Notes: generated by a model from the sequence alone, not told the origin. Numbered from the stretch's first letter, positions 9,628 through 18,354 are shown. The stretch: DNA of 33,429 nucleotides from JAFGTX01 sp942492225 (GCA_942492225.1 CALODS010000068.1:1-33429); one strand, 5' to 3'. Numbers and translations are program-made.

Positions 9628-9686
9628 AAAAAAACCTCCAGAATATGAATCTAATTTTATTCATTAGATTCATACTCTGAAGGTTT
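9628..9686 (-). terminator. Strong intrinsic terminator after the ArsC-like gene
   Basis: A stem of about 24 bp with three mismatches (arms 9632-9655 and 9663-9686) around a short loop is followed on the minus strand by seven T. It lies just past the stop of the ArsC/Spx-like selenoprotein gene at 9701. Confidence 0.85.
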
Positions 9687-9700
9687 CTTATGTTTGCTAA

Positions 9701-10054
9701 TTAACGATCAAATTTTGTTTCCCACTCAGAAATTTTAAATCCAGTTAAAACAAAATCATCACCAACAAGAACTGGACGTTTATGTAGCATGCCATCACTT
9801 TCAAGGATTTCTAATAATTCATCTTCTGATAAACCATCCCAAAGTTCTTTTAAATTTTTCTCCTTATAAAGCTTTCCATTTGTATTAAAAAAACGCTTAA
9901 GTTCTAAACCACTTCTATGCATCCACTCCCGAACTTCATCAGCTTTAGGGTTATCCTTGTGGATTAATCGTAAATCATATGAAATATCATTTTTATCTAG
10001 CCAATCCTTGGCTTTTCTGCTGCTTGTTCACGACGGGTAATGAAGTAATAACAT
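9701..10054 (-). CDS. ArsC/Spx-family redox protein, probable selenoprotein (UGA-coded Sec)
   Basis: Read from ATG 10054 (AGGAG seven bases upstream) this is a 117-residue ArsC/Spx/YffB-like thioredoxin-fold protein with one in-frame TGA at 10030-10028. The start reads MLLLHYPS, then TGA, then TSSRKAKDWLDKND; homologues have PSCTSCRKA or PKCSTCRKA there, so the TGA is exactly at the first, catalytic Cys of the CxxC motif, and the second Cys is Ser (U-x-x-S). The rest is intact and family-like: LKRFFNTNGKLYKE, then KRPVLVGDDFVLTGF with the conserved RP, normal length and its own terminator. A SECIS-like hairpin follows the TGA at the right distance. Conventional calling would give only the 73-residue tail from ATG 9922. 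The alternative is a nonsense mutation, which I judge less likely. The substrate (arsenate or another thiol target) is unknown. Confidence 0.82.
9999..10013 (-). promoter_or_regulatory. Bacterial SECIS-like hairpin
   Basis: On the minus strand AGCCAA pairs perfectly with TTGGCT around a GGA loop. The loop begins 20 bases after the in-frame TGA. Bacterial SECIS elements are short stem-loops directly downstream of the UGA with a G in a small apical loop, and this one fits. It lies inside the coding sequence. Confidence 0.72.
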
Positions 10055-10171
10055 GTTAATTCTCCTTCTCTTTTTTGACTCACTCTTCATGTAATACCAA
10101 CTTACTTTAAGTTTACCACAGTACTTATAAAATTTTAAATACTTCGACTTTTATTATTAAAAATCACAATA

Positions 10172-10198
10172 TTGACAATAAAAAATCGAGTGTATACT
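10172..10198 (+). promoter_or_regulatory. Candidate sigma-A promoter of the ECF/TudS operon
   Basis: A perfect -35 TTGACA (10172-10177) and a good -10 TATACT (10193-10198) lie about 50 bases before the start codon. The spacer is only 15 bases, which is short. Confidence 0.4.
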
Positions 10199-10246
10199 TA
10201 TTTTGAGCTTATACAAAACTACTATTATAATTTAAGGAGGCACTAA

Positions 10247-10807
10247 ATGAATAACACAAACAAAATGACTTATACCGCAATGGGTATTGTCATCAACATT
10301 GTCTTTGGAACGGTGGTTTCATCACTTAAAATTCCGCTTTTATTTCTCGATACCATTGGTACTATTTTTACTGCTGTCATCTTAGGTCCTATTTACGGAA
10401 TGATTGCTGGTGGGTTAACAAATATTCTTCAGGGATTAATGACAAATCCGAAAAGTATTCCTTTCGCATTAGTTAATATCACGGTAGGTTTAATTGTCGG
10501 ATTAATCGCAAAAAAATACAAGTTCAATTTAAAAACTGCTTTTATCACAGGTTCAATTTTAGCAGTTGTTGCACCACTTATTGGTACACCAATTGCAGTC
10601 TGGATTTATGGTGGTATTACTGGCGATGGTAATGATTTTCTATTTTTATGGTTGCAAAAATCAGGACAAACAGTCTTTACCGCAGCATTTATTCCAAGAA
10701 TAACAGGTAACATCATTGATAAAATCGCAAGTTGTATGCTTGTAAGTCTTCTTATTACGAGATTACCAAGTTCTATTACGGAGAAATTTAAAATTGAAAA
10801 GGCTTAA
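10247..10807 (+). CDS. ECF transporter S component, CD3073-like
   Basis: This 186-residue membrane protein has five to six hydrophobic helices and the features of ECF substrate-binding (S) components: a short N-terminus, LDTIGTIFTAVILGPIYGMIAGGLTN-type helices with small residues for docking on EcfT, and a second half with further helices. It resembles the putative S components named after C. difficile CD3073. It would bind a small molecule and use the shared EcfA/EcfT energizing module encoded elsewhere, as none is present here. AAGGAGG sits eight bases before the ATG. The next gene, a TudS-like desulfidase, overlaps or abuts its end, suggesting that the imported compound is a thiolated nucleobase-like or other sulfur-bearing substrate (inference). 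Confidence 0.85.
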   Translation: MNNTNKMTYTAMGIVINIVFGTVVSSLKIPLLFLDTIGTIFTAVILGPIYGMIAGGLTNILQGLMTNPKSIPFALVNITVGLIVGLIAKKYKFNLKTAFITGSILAVVAPLIGTPIAVWIYGGITGDGNDFLFLWLQKSGQTVFTAAFIPRITGNIIDKIASCMLVSLLITRLPSSITEKFKIEKA

Positions 10808-11231
10808 AAAAATGGCATTAGTAGCTCATTGCATCCTCAATCAAAATGCAGTTGTCTATCCTCTAGCAAGAGCAAAGGGGGGATTTTCAAGCATTGTATT
10901 GTCCTATATGACTCAGGAGTATGGACTATATCAGCTACCTTGTCCTGAACTTAAATACCTAAATATGTATCGAAAGCCTATGTCAAAGAGTGATTATGAT
11001 ACAGCAAAATATCACCAACTTTGTGAGCAATTAGCTCATGATGTTATTGAAGATCTTAAAAAATATAAAGAATATGGAAATAACATCTGTTACTTGCATG
11101 GCATTCAAGAAAGTCCGACGTGCTCTATTTCTGGTAATAGAGGACACTTTATGGAAGTTCTCATTGAAAAATTAACCTATAACGGGTTTGAATTAGAATT
11201 TAAAGAAGTATCAACTGATTATGAAGAATAA
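10794..11231 (+). CDS. TudS-related putative desulfidase, CD3072-like
   Basis: A 145-residue protein (139 if it starts at ATG 10812) of the TudS/DUF523-related group. TudS thiouracil desulfurase uses three cysteines to hold a [4Fe-4S] cluster that takes the sulfur. Three well-placed cysteines are visible: VAHCILN (Cys13), QLPCPELK (Cys50) and ESPTCSIS (Cys110), with spacing close to TudS. The substrate would be a thiolated compound brought in by the ECF component encoded just upstream. Two starts are possible: TTG 10794 with GGAG ten bases upstream, overlapping the previous gene, or ATG 10812 with AAAAGG nine bases upstream. A terminator follows directly. The exact substrate is unknown. Confidence 0.82.
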   Translation: MKRLKKMALVAHCILNQNAVVYPLARAKGGFSSIVLSYMTQEYGLYQLPCPELKYLNMYRKPMSKSDYDTAKYHQLCEQLAHDVIEDLKKYKEYGNNICYLHGIQESPTCSISGNRGHFMEVLIEKLTYNGFELEFKEVSTDYEE

Positions 11232-11240
11232 CGATAAATT

Positions 11241-11274
11241 GCAGGTCCATTTTAATGTGACCTGCTTTTATTTA
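11241..11274 (+). terminator. Intrinsic terminator of the ECF/TudS operon
   Basis: GCAGGTC pairs with GACCTGC (11241-11247 with 11259-11265), followed by TTTTATTT. It lies ten bases past the stop codon. Confidence 0.82.
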
Positions 11275-11354
11275 CAAGCAAACAATGAATTGCTCTAAGA
11301 ATCTGTCCATTGTCCTAGATGGTGATGGATAACTTATTTTTTACATAATGAGTA

Positions 11355-11363
11355 TGATATAAT
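11355..11363 (+). promoter_or_regulatory. Extended -10 promoter for the secreted propeller gene
   Basis: TGATATAAT is a perfect extended -10, 45 bases before the start codon at 11408. The -35 region (tatttt) is poor, as is usual with extended -10 promoters. Confidence 0.45.
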
Positions 11364-11407
11364 AATTCTGTGAAAATACTATTGATCAATTAATGAGGAG
11401 ACTATTA

Positions 11408-13216
11408 ATGATAAAAAATTTATTTGTTGCTGTTTGCTTACTGTTTTTATTTACCATTACAGTGAGTCTACCAATTTATGCTAACGAAGATATTACATGG
11501 ACGAACATCGGTGTTGAGACTTATGGCAATATGTATTACTTGAATAATCAATACATAATTGCTGCTAGCTCAGGTACTGTAGGCCAAAATGATGCTCAAA
11601 GTATTATAAAAGTATCAAACGATTTTAAGAACTGGACCACTTACACTCTTGGAAACAACGTACATATTAACGATATGCTTTATGCTAATCAACGTTACTG
11701 GATCTTAGACACTACAGGGAATGTCTATCATTCATCTGATTTTATTAACTGGAAAAAAACAAATACAACACCTGTAAATGCACGTTATTTGTTTTTCAAA
11801 GACAATGAGTTTTATGCTGTTGGTGGTTCTGTTTATATCTCAGCGGATGGATATACATGGGCTGAACATCCTATTCCAGCTGATAAATTGCTCGACGTTG
11901 TTTCATTTGGCATAGAAGGTGTTGTTTGTAATGAAAATGGCTTAGCACTCATTGGACGTGATTCTCGAAAAAATATTGTATTTTCAATGATTTCACCAGA
12001 TGGTATATCGTGGAAAGCCAAAAAAATTGATATTCGATTGCCTCGAAATCTATTATGGGATGGCACAAAATTCATGACATTTGATGGCAACAATCGTTCT
12101 GCACTGCATACTTCTTCTGATGGACTCAATTGGGTTGTCGATCATGAATTTAACGATCGAACGTATTATGTGGACTATGTTAATGACCATATTATTGCCA
12201 TAGATTTTGAGCACAAACTTCACCTATCCAATGACCGAAAAACATGGCAATCCATTCAATTGTCTGAGGATCAAACATTACGAAATATTATCTTTGATGG
12301 TACTTCTTATTATTGCCATGATAATTATGATGGCCTGTATAAGTCTATGGATGGCTTGAACTGGTCCACTGAAAAAGTCTCAACTTACACTGCTGTAAAT
12401 GAAGTTGTATGGGATGGTAAAACATTTGTTGCTGCACTGGATAATGGTTATATTGCAACGTCAAACGATGCTATCAATTGGGATTATCAACGCCTAGCGA
12501 TCAATGTACCTTCAAAAGATGGTACATTTGATATAAAGGGAATTTCTTGCTATGGTGATACAACAATGCTTGCTATAGCATATACAGATGGCAGCATTGT
12601 TTCAAAAGTTTATGTAAGTAACGACCGTAAAGTATGGACTGAAATGACGTATTCAAAATTTGAATACGCAGGTATTCGTGATGTTTTATATGACGGTTCA
12701 CTCTACTTTGCAATTGGGGGCAACTTATTCTACTCAAAAAATGGTCAACAATGGTCGGATATTGATGAATCATTTAAAGGTTCAAAAGGAACTATTGCAG
12801 CAGGTAACGGTATGTACGTTGTTGGTGGTACTAAAACAGAAATCGGACTTTCTACAAACGGAAAGCGATTTACTGCACACAAACTTGGTGAAGGACAACC
12901 GTATAGTCTCTTTAATATGTCATTTGATGGCTCACAATTCATCGCAAGTGACTTAGATGATATTTTTACTTCAATTGATGGTAAAACATGGATTAAAAAC
13001 AGTTCATTTGATCCTGATATGGCAATTAAATATTTAAAAGTCCGTGGAATAACAGCAACAGGCACAACTTATCTCGCGCTAACAGATAATATGCGTCCAA
13101 GCTATTATATAGGAACAAAAGATGGTTCAAATGTTTTAAGCCTATATGATAGCTATAATAACACTTCTTTTATTGAAGGGTTTGATCCACTTGAAGAGCA
13201 GAACAATAATAATTAA
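11408..13216 (+). CDS. Secreted beta-propeller-like protein with S-x-D-G-x-x-W repeats
   Basis: The 602-residue product begins with a clear signal peptide (MIKNLFVAVCLLFLFTITVS, cleavage likely after IYA), so it is exported. It has about twelve copies of a BNR/sialidase-type motif, S-x-D-x-x-x-W, for example SNDFKNW, SSDFINW, SADGYTW, SPDGISW, SSDGLNW, SMDGLNW, SIDGKTW, each preceded by a strand such as 'WDGTKFMTF' or 'FDGSQFIAS'. The spacing of roughly 40-50 residues suggests propeller blades, possibly two six-bladed rings. No catalytic residues, transmembrane anchor, SLH or LPXTG are seen; the end is a short acidic/Asn tail. GAGGAG seven bases before ATG 11408 fixes the start (an ATG at 11393 overlaps that site). 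Function unknown; a binding role is the simplest guess. Confidence 0.8.
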   Translation: MIKNLFVAVCLLFLFTITVSLPIYANEDITWTNIGVETYGNMYYLNNQYIIAASSGTVGQNDAQSIIKVSNDFKNWTTYTLGNNVHINDMLYANQRYWILDTTGNVYHSSDFINWKKTNTTPVNARYLFFKDNEFYAVGGSVYISADGYTWAEHPIPADKLLDVVSFGIEGVVCNENGLALIGRDSRKNIVFSMISPDGISWKAKKIDIRLPRNLLWDGTKFMTFDGNNRSALHTSSDGLNWVVDHEFNDRTYYVDYVNDHIIAIDFEHKLHLSNDRKTWQSIQLSEDQTLRNIIFDGTSYYCHDNYDGLYKSMDGLNWSTEKVSTYTAVNEVVWDGKTFVAALDNGYIATSNDAINWDYQRLAINVPSKDGTFDIKGISCYGDTTMLAIAYTDGSIVSKVYVSNDRKVWTEMTYSKFEYAGIRDVLYDGSLYFAIGGNLFYSKNGQQWSDIDESFKGSKGTIAAGNGMYVVGGTKTEIGLSTNGKRFTAHKLGEGQPYSLFNMSFDGSQFIASDLDDIFTSIDGKTWIKNSSFDPDMAIKYLKVRGITATGTTYLALTDNMRPSYYIGTKDGSNVLSLYDSYNNTSFIEGFDPLEEQNNNN

Positions 13217-13247
13217 ATGATTAAAACCCTCGCTTATTGATGAATGC

Positions 13248-13766
13248 TCACGCATCTAATATTTTATCTATAAATGCACGGTTCCTTCCCTGTAACTTTG
13301 CAGCATAGAGTCTCTCGTCTGCTTGATTTCTGGATGTATCCAGAACATTTTTTAGAAAAAATAGCCAATAGAATTATAGCAGCTATATTAACTAACGTAT
13401 TTAGAGCACCTACAATTTTTCCAAATAGGGTTTGTTTAACTAATAAATACAGTTCGTCACCGTGTTGTATAATTTCAACCATCTTGTATGGTCATTTGTA
13501 TATTTCCTGACAAAATTAAGCGTTGCAGCTGGTAAGATGAATAAACCTATCTGTAGTATATTTCGCCATAAATGTCTTTCTTCAAAAGTTGAGGATGTAA
13601 TCTCCATAGTTGTTGCAATAGATGCAATAATCGCCAATATCAATACCACTGATAACTCGTAAGCACCTCTCCTATGATGATTTTTTAATGTAATCATCAA
13701 ACATACTAACGATAATGCGACAGAAATAAAATGAATTGAAACAGTTCCATAACTTAGCGTATTCAT
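13248..13766 (-). pseudogene. Decayed membrane diguanylate cyclase (7TM-like N-terminus, GGDEF tail)
   Basis: An ATG at 13766 has an AGGAGG site and opens a frame with three to four hydrophobic helices (MNTLSYGTVSIHFISVALS...), which stops at 13440. A second frame (13264-13482) carries one more helix (GALNTLVNIAAIILLAIFSK). Then, back in the first frame, NQADERLYAAKLQGRNRAF appears and ends at TGA 13248. This last piece is the classical end of a GGDEF domain (ADERLYxAKxxGRNR). The GGDEF active-site region is entirely missing, so the gene has two frame changes and a large internal deletion. It was presumably a membrane diguanylate cyclase and cannot make c-di-GMP now. Confidence 0.72.
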
Positions 13767-13847
13767 ACGCCCTCCTAATATATTTTCTAATTTAGATTTT
13801 TAAATCCTATTATTACTCTCGCATAAGATTCTAATTGTACAGATTAA

Positions 13848-15764
13848 TTATTCATCATATATTCTTTTGACAGCTGTCAAATCATGCATAAAGGCCTTTA
13901 TTACAATAGGATCAAAGTGTTTACCGGATTGTTCTCTTATATATTGAAGAGATTCTTCAAATCCAAAAGCCTCTTTATAAACTCTTTTTGAAGACAGTGC
14001 ATCAAAAACATCTGCAACAGCTACAATACGTGCTTCAAGAGGAATTTCATATGCTTTTAAGGCTTCTGGATAGCCTGAACCATCCCACTTTTCATGATGA
14101 TATCTAGCAATGACTTCTGCTGTATGATAATACGACAATTCGAATTGATCTAACTCTTTATTTATCTCTTTAAAAATATCGCCACCTACCGCAGCATGGT
14201 CTTTCATAATTTCAAATTCTTCTTTGGTTAATTTACCTGGTTTTTTTAGTATAATATCTGGCGTTGCTACTTTACCAATATCATGAATGGCTGCATTTCG
14301 TTCAATTGCCAGTACCATTTTATTATCCACTTCATGAGTCGATATTTTCATTTTACTCAAATTATAAGCAATTAAAGTTGAGTATTTAACCATTCTATTT
14401 ATATGTACTCCCGTTTCAATATCTTTTTTATCAACAAGTCTTGCAATTGTATTTGTCATTCTTATAATAAAGACTTTCATTAAATAAGAACGGTTCAATA
14501 CACCTGTTATCTCGTACAAGAGACTTTCTGCAAAATCATAATTTTCTTGTGAAAAGTGATTTTCATTTTTACTACTAAAAAATACAACCCCAAAAACATC
14601 ATTGTTAATTATCAAGGGAATACTCATATTTGAACGAATACCTTCTTTTATGATTAGACTCATCGCTTCACTATTCGGATTGTTTTGATAATCTTCCAAA
14701 ATGTTATTGTTAATATAACCTCGTCTATTCTTAATAATTCTATTTAACGAACTATTATTTAAATCGGAGCGATAACCAACATCTAAATAAATATTTTCAT
14801 AAATAGATACACCATATTCTGTTATTAAGACATTATTTAATTCATCATAAAATGCAATAGCTACTCGCTCAACACCCATTAATTCATTAGAAACTAATAA
14901 TAGATGGTCAATAATATCATCAATTACATAGTTTTTACTCACAAGTGTCTGAAATTCTTTAATAATTCTTTGGTTGTCAAAAAATTTCTTCATTGTTTCT
15001 TGTATTTTGACCTCTTCATTAAAATATACGCGTTTCAATACCTTTTCAATTTTAAAGTCATGGCGCTCTATCTGAGCATACGCCTTCTCAATTAATCGCA
15101 TATCCGTATTAATTAATCTAAAAATTAATGCAATCAACCCCATTATCACAAAAATTAGGGCTGCTAAAGCTATGTTTAAAGAAACGACTAAAATATTTCG
15201 AACTTCCGTTGCATATTTTAAATATGACGTATAGTACAAATCATAATGATATAAAGTATCTTGATAATTTTTTTCAATACTTTTTATGTAATCGCTGTTG
15301 TCTAATTCTCCACGCGCTTGTATTTCCAATACATCAACAATCATATCTGAAATGTGCTCTTCAATATGACTTAGTTCAGAATACAACTGATTTGGCTTAA
15401 TAACCGTTGGAACAATAACTGTACTCTCTTTAATTTCGATAATCGTTTCTTCTATCAATAAAGTTGAAGCGTCTTTTATTGATACAATAGACTTCAAATT
15501 TGAATTCAAAGCTTCTCGAAGGCGAAGTTCTTTATCGATATCCTCTACTGTTTGTTGCGAAATATTCCCCACTACTTTTATTGGAAGATCCATCTCTTTA
15601 AGTTTATTACTTAATTTATAATTATCTAGTTCCACGCGATCCAATGTTTTAAAAGATTCTTCCATATAAAAATTTGTAACGATCATCACAACGGCAATAA
15701 TGCTAATAAGTGTCGATAAAATAAAACCTATTCTTTTTATGCTTATTAAAGGGATTTTTCTCAT
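13848..15764 (-). CDS. Membrane GAF and HD-GYP c-di-GMP phosphodiesterase
   Basis: A 638-residue protein predicted to hydrolyse c-di-GMP. Domains in order: membrane helix (about 12-35), extracytoplasmic helical sensor (about 36-190), second helix (about 195-220), a linker, a GAF-like domain (about 270-420, with GVERVAIAFYDE and IPLIINNDVFGVVFFSS) and an HD-GYP domain. The catalytic set is intact: HDIGK (His494, Asp495), KPGKLT, MKDHAAVGGDIF, HHEKWDGSGYP and ARIVAVADVFDAL. The start is ATG 15764 after TAGGAG; a longer frame to 15797 begins upstream of that site. It stands alone, next to a decayed cyclase gene. Signal unknown. Confidence 0.9.
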   Translation of the reverse strand: MRKIPLISIKRIGFILSTLISIIAVVMIVTNFYMEESFKTLDRVELDNYKLSNKLKEMDLPIKVVGNISQQTVEDIDKELRLREALNSNLKSIVSIKDASTLLIEETIIEIKESTVIVPTVIKPNQLYSELSHIEEHISDMIVDVLEIQARGELDNSDYIKSIEKNYQDTLYHYDLYYTSYLKYATEVRNILVVSLNIALAALIFVIMGLIALIFRLINTDMRLIEKAYAQIERHDFKIEKVLKRVYFNEEVKIQETMKKFFDNQRIIKEFQTLVSKNYVIDDIIDHLLLVSNELMGVERVAIAFYDELNNVLITEYGVSIYENIYLDVGYRSDLNNSSLNRIIKNRRGYINNNILEDYQNNPNSEAMSLIIKEGIRSNMSIPLIINNDVFGVVFFSSKNENHFSQENYDFAESLLYEITGVLNRSYLMKVFIIRMTNTIARLVDKKDIETGVHINRMVKYSTLIAYNLSKMKISTHEVDNKMVLAIERNAAIHDIGKVATPDIILKKPGKLTKEEFEIMKDHAAVGGDIFKEINKELDQFELSYYHTAEVIARYHHEKWDGSGYPEALKAYEIPLEARIVAVADVFDALSSKRVYKEAFGFEESLQYIREQSGKHFDPIVIKAFMHDLTAVKRIYDE

Positions 15765-16025
15765 TTGTAAACTCCTAACTTTTGAAACCAACTGCATTTA
15801 GTGATTGTTTATTCATTTGTTATTATACTATAAAGAAATTTTTATCTATACATACTTTACCCAATTCTATTTAATTTAATGAAAATAGACCTTATTCACA
15901 TCAAAAAACAATGCTCGTGAGTCACTAAATTTGACCTAAAACCTTGCTTAATAATTGGTCCTTATCAACTCTAATAAGATCATTTTTGAGCATGTGTTTT
16001 AGTAGCATGTTCGCATTATACTCAA
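15765..16025. other. Intergenic, possible coding remnant
   Basis: No promoter or hairpin stands out. On the minus strand, a short frame right behind the nitroreductase stop reads NMLLKHMLKNDLIRVDKDQL and ends at a TAG near 15930. It lacks its own Shine-Dalgarno and looks like the end of a lost gene, but 30 codons are too few to decide. Confidence 0.3.
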
Positions 16026-16763
16026 CTATTCTAGCATAAACCCTTGAGCTTCAAGGAATCTTTTCATATGTGGTCTTAGTTCTGTCGATATTCTCTTACT
16101 AACACTTTCACTCCAAGTTGTATTAATTTTACCTCGTGTTCTAGTTATATAGTAATCTTTAATCGTTTGATCATAAGTCTCCATCAGTGATATATCTTTA
16201 TTGATGTCATAATATTCTTCGTGATATATTAACTCCACAGGCAATCTTTGTTTTAATTCTGGTGATTGATCAGGATAACCAACACACATACCAAAAACAG
16301 GATACACGCCTTTTGGTAACTTAAGTAATCCGGCAACTTTATCAGGATTATTACGTATTCCTCCAATAAATACACCTCCTAGGCCAAGTGACTCAGCACA
16401 AAGCATTGCGTTCTGGCCTGCAAGTGCCGCATCTACCGTTGCGATTAAAAATAATTCTGTATTTGTTCTCGGCATCTCATAACCATTCTCCTTACACGCT
16501 GTCTCAAGACGATATAGGTCTGCACAAAAAACTAAAAAGAAGGGGGCTTGCGAAACATATGGCTGTTCTCCGGATAAAAAGGCCAACTGATTTTTTGTTT
16601 CTTGACTTTTAACACCTACAATACTGTAAGCCTGCAAAAAACTTGATGTGGAAGCCGACTGGGCAGACTTTACGATTTCAGTGATGAACGCCTGACTCAC
16701 TTGCTGATTTGTAAACTTTCTAATGGATTTATGTCCTTTTATTAACTCAATTACTTTATTCAC
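16026..16763 (-). CDS. NfsA-type FMN-dependent NAD(P)H nitroreductase
   Basis: A 245-residue cytoplasmic flavoprotein that reduces nitro compounds, quinones or flavins with NAD(P)H. Family signatures: the HKSIRKF FMN-phosphate site near the N-terminus, SASTSSFLQ, the GLGGVFIGGIRNNP central motif, VFGMCVGYPDQSPELKQRLP and, at the end, the RPHMKRFLEAQGF tail characteristic of NfsA rather than NfsB. Length is normal for NfsA (about 240). The start is GTG 16763 with AGGAGGT upstream. It lies downstream of the glutamate-synthase-like gene but beyond a terminator, so it may be transcribed separately. Physiological substrate unknown. Confidence 0.9.
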   Translation of the reverse strand: MNKVIELIKGHKSIRKFTNQQVSQAFITEIVKSAQSASTSSFLQAYSIVGVKSQETKNQLAFLSGEQPYVSQAPFFLVFCADLYRLETACKENGYEMPRTNTELFLIATVDAALAGQNAMLCAESLGLGGVFIGGIRNNPDKVAGLLKLPKGVYPVFGMCVGYPDQSPELKQRLPVELIYHEEYYDINKDISLMETYDQTIKDYYITRTRGKINTTWSESVSKRISTELRPHMKRFLEAQGFMLE

Positions 16764-16786
16764 GATTTACCTCCTAGACATCTTTT

Positions 16787-16818
16787 AAAAAATCCTGAAT
16801 TATCTAAATTCAGGATTT
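16787..16818 (-). terminator. Intrinsic terminator after the glutamate-synthase-like gene
   Basis: AAATCCTGAAT pairs with the complementary arm ending at 16818 around a 6-8 base loop. Six T follow on the minus strand. It separates the flavoprotein gene from the nitroreductase gene. Confidence 0.75.
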
Positions 16819-16833
16819 CATTTTGACTTATAT

Positions 16834-18354
16834 TTATTCAAACCATTTATTGTTTATAAGATCCTTAGCATCCCTTGTTAAAGGGATCAAATCTGTTCGA
16901 TCAATATACTGGCAATCAAATTTTCGATTAAGCGCTAAAAAGTGTTTCAAACCAAATGCAATCTTATTTAAATATGAAAATACACCAATTGCGCCTGTTG
17001 AGAAATTATTTGCTTCTATACCATATAAACTTCTTAAGTCTGCTAAATCTCCAAAAATTTCTTCTACTGAGTAACCATACGCTTTTAAATGCTCTGGTAC
17101 AACACCTGATTTAATCACTTCACCAACTTTTTTACCACTCATTGCAGCTGCCATTGTTCCACGACAAATTCCAATTGCAGTCACATCTCCATCACCATAA
17201 GCCAAGCCTTTAAACACTTGATCTTCTGATACAAATCCACCAGTCATAACTATTGCAGGAATCCATTTATTTTCTTCTTTCAAAGTTGAGACAATTTTAC
17301 AAACTGCTTGCTCTAAAACCACTGTTGGTAGTGACCACTCATTCATCATTTTACAAGGGCTGTAACCACTACCACCACCAGCACCATCAAATGTAATCAC
17401 ATCTATACCTGCCGCGCTACCTATACGAATAACTTTTTCTAAATCGACTCGGTCATAACCAGCCATTTTGAAGTAAAAGTTTTTGCCTCCTAACGCTCTT
17501 AATGTCTCAACGCGTTTCACTAAGTATGCTTCATCCCAAAGAGGTAATCTGCCATAAGAATAAAAATTAGGACATACACCTAGTTCATTAGCTTTTTTCA
17601 TCTCAAGGCTACTTGGATCTGGATGAACTAAAATACCTTTTTTTTGTTTAAGTAGAGCTTCTTCATAATTTTTAAGTTTTGTTACTGGTTGGGTACCTTT
17701 TGCAGATTGTCCAAATTTAAATTCTATCCCTTCTACACCTTCAACCGCTATTGCATATTCTGGAACACCAAACAAATCATCTTCTACATTACATTGTAAA
17801 ACAATTTGTCCGTATCCTCGGTCATATTTTTTAAATGCATCTAGCATTTTTTTTAATGCAGGAAAATATTTAACTTTATTATTTTCAATAAGTAATTCTG
17901 GGTCTTTATTTCTCGCATCTTCTCCTATAACACAAGATATTCCTGCCATGGCAGCCCCAGAATAATAGTCTTCCCAATTCAATTTGACCAAAGCAGGTAG
18001 TATTATTGGCATCGTCATTTTAACTTGATTTGTTTTGCCATAAGCACACTCTAAATTCACATTAAATATAGTTGCTTCATCATAAGTTGAATCAACACCC
18101 ATAGCACCAAAAACACGACCATTGATATTGAAATGAGAAAAATCAATAGCATAGTCTTTTTCTGATCCAACTTGGTTTGTACCTGTATTTGTTGGATATA
18201 CCGTCCGAGCTCCAAGTATGGCTGCTAATCCAATTTCACATATCCCAATACACTCTGCACTACAAAGTGAACACATTCCAGACTGTGGTGATATTTTTGA
18301 GCTTCTGTTTTTTGTATCATTAAAAGCAGATGAAAGATTTGGTGAATAGGTCAT
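16834..18354 (-). CDS. FMN-binding glutamate synthase family protein with N-terminal Fe-S cysteines
   Basis: A 506-residue protein with the FMN-binding barrel of glutamate synthase large subunits (GltB domain 2) and none of the amidotransferase part. Residues 28-39 carry a cysteine cluster (C-x2-C-x3-C-x3-C) likely to hold an iron-sulfur cluster. The barrel shows IEFKFGQSAKGTQP (as in GltS 'KxGQGAKPGxGG'-like segments), ITFDGAGGGSGYSPC and a glycine-rich GGFVSEDQVFKGLAYGDGD phosphate-binding end. Homologues are called archaeal-type or stand-alone glutamate synthase-like proteins; their true reaction is often unproven. The frame extends to TTG 18369, but that codon overlaps the GAGGAGG site, so ATG 18354 is the start. 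Confidence 0.88.
   Translation of the reverse strand: MTYSPNLSSAFNDTKNRSSKISPQSGMCSLCSAECIGICEIGLAAILGARTVYPTNTGTNQVGSEKDYAIDFSHFNINGRVFGAMGVDSTYDEATIFNVNLECAYGKTNQVKMTMPIILPALVKLNWEDYYSGAAMAGISCVIGEDARNKDPELLIENNKVKYFPALKKMLDAFKKYDRGYGQIVLQCNVEDDLFGVPEYAIAVEGVEGIEFKFGQSAKGTQPVTKLKNYEEALLKQKKGILVHPDPSSLEMKKANELGVCPNFYSYGRLPLWDEAYLVKRVETLRALGGKNFYFKMAGYDRVDLEKVIRIGSAAGIDVITFDGAGGGSGYSPCKMMNEWSLPTVVLEQAVCKIVSTLKEENKWIPAIVMTGGFVSEDQVFKGLAYGDGDVTAIGICRGTMAAAMSGKKVGEVIKSGVVPEHLKAYGYSVEEIFGDLADLRSLYGIEANNFSTGAIGVFSYLNKIAFGLKHFLALNRKFDCQYIDRTDLIPLTRDAKDLINNKWFE

Noticed and set aside
13274..13510. Plus-strand frame opposite the decayed cyclase
   Set aside because: It is antisense to the recognisable GGDEF tail and membrane helices, and has no ribosome site.
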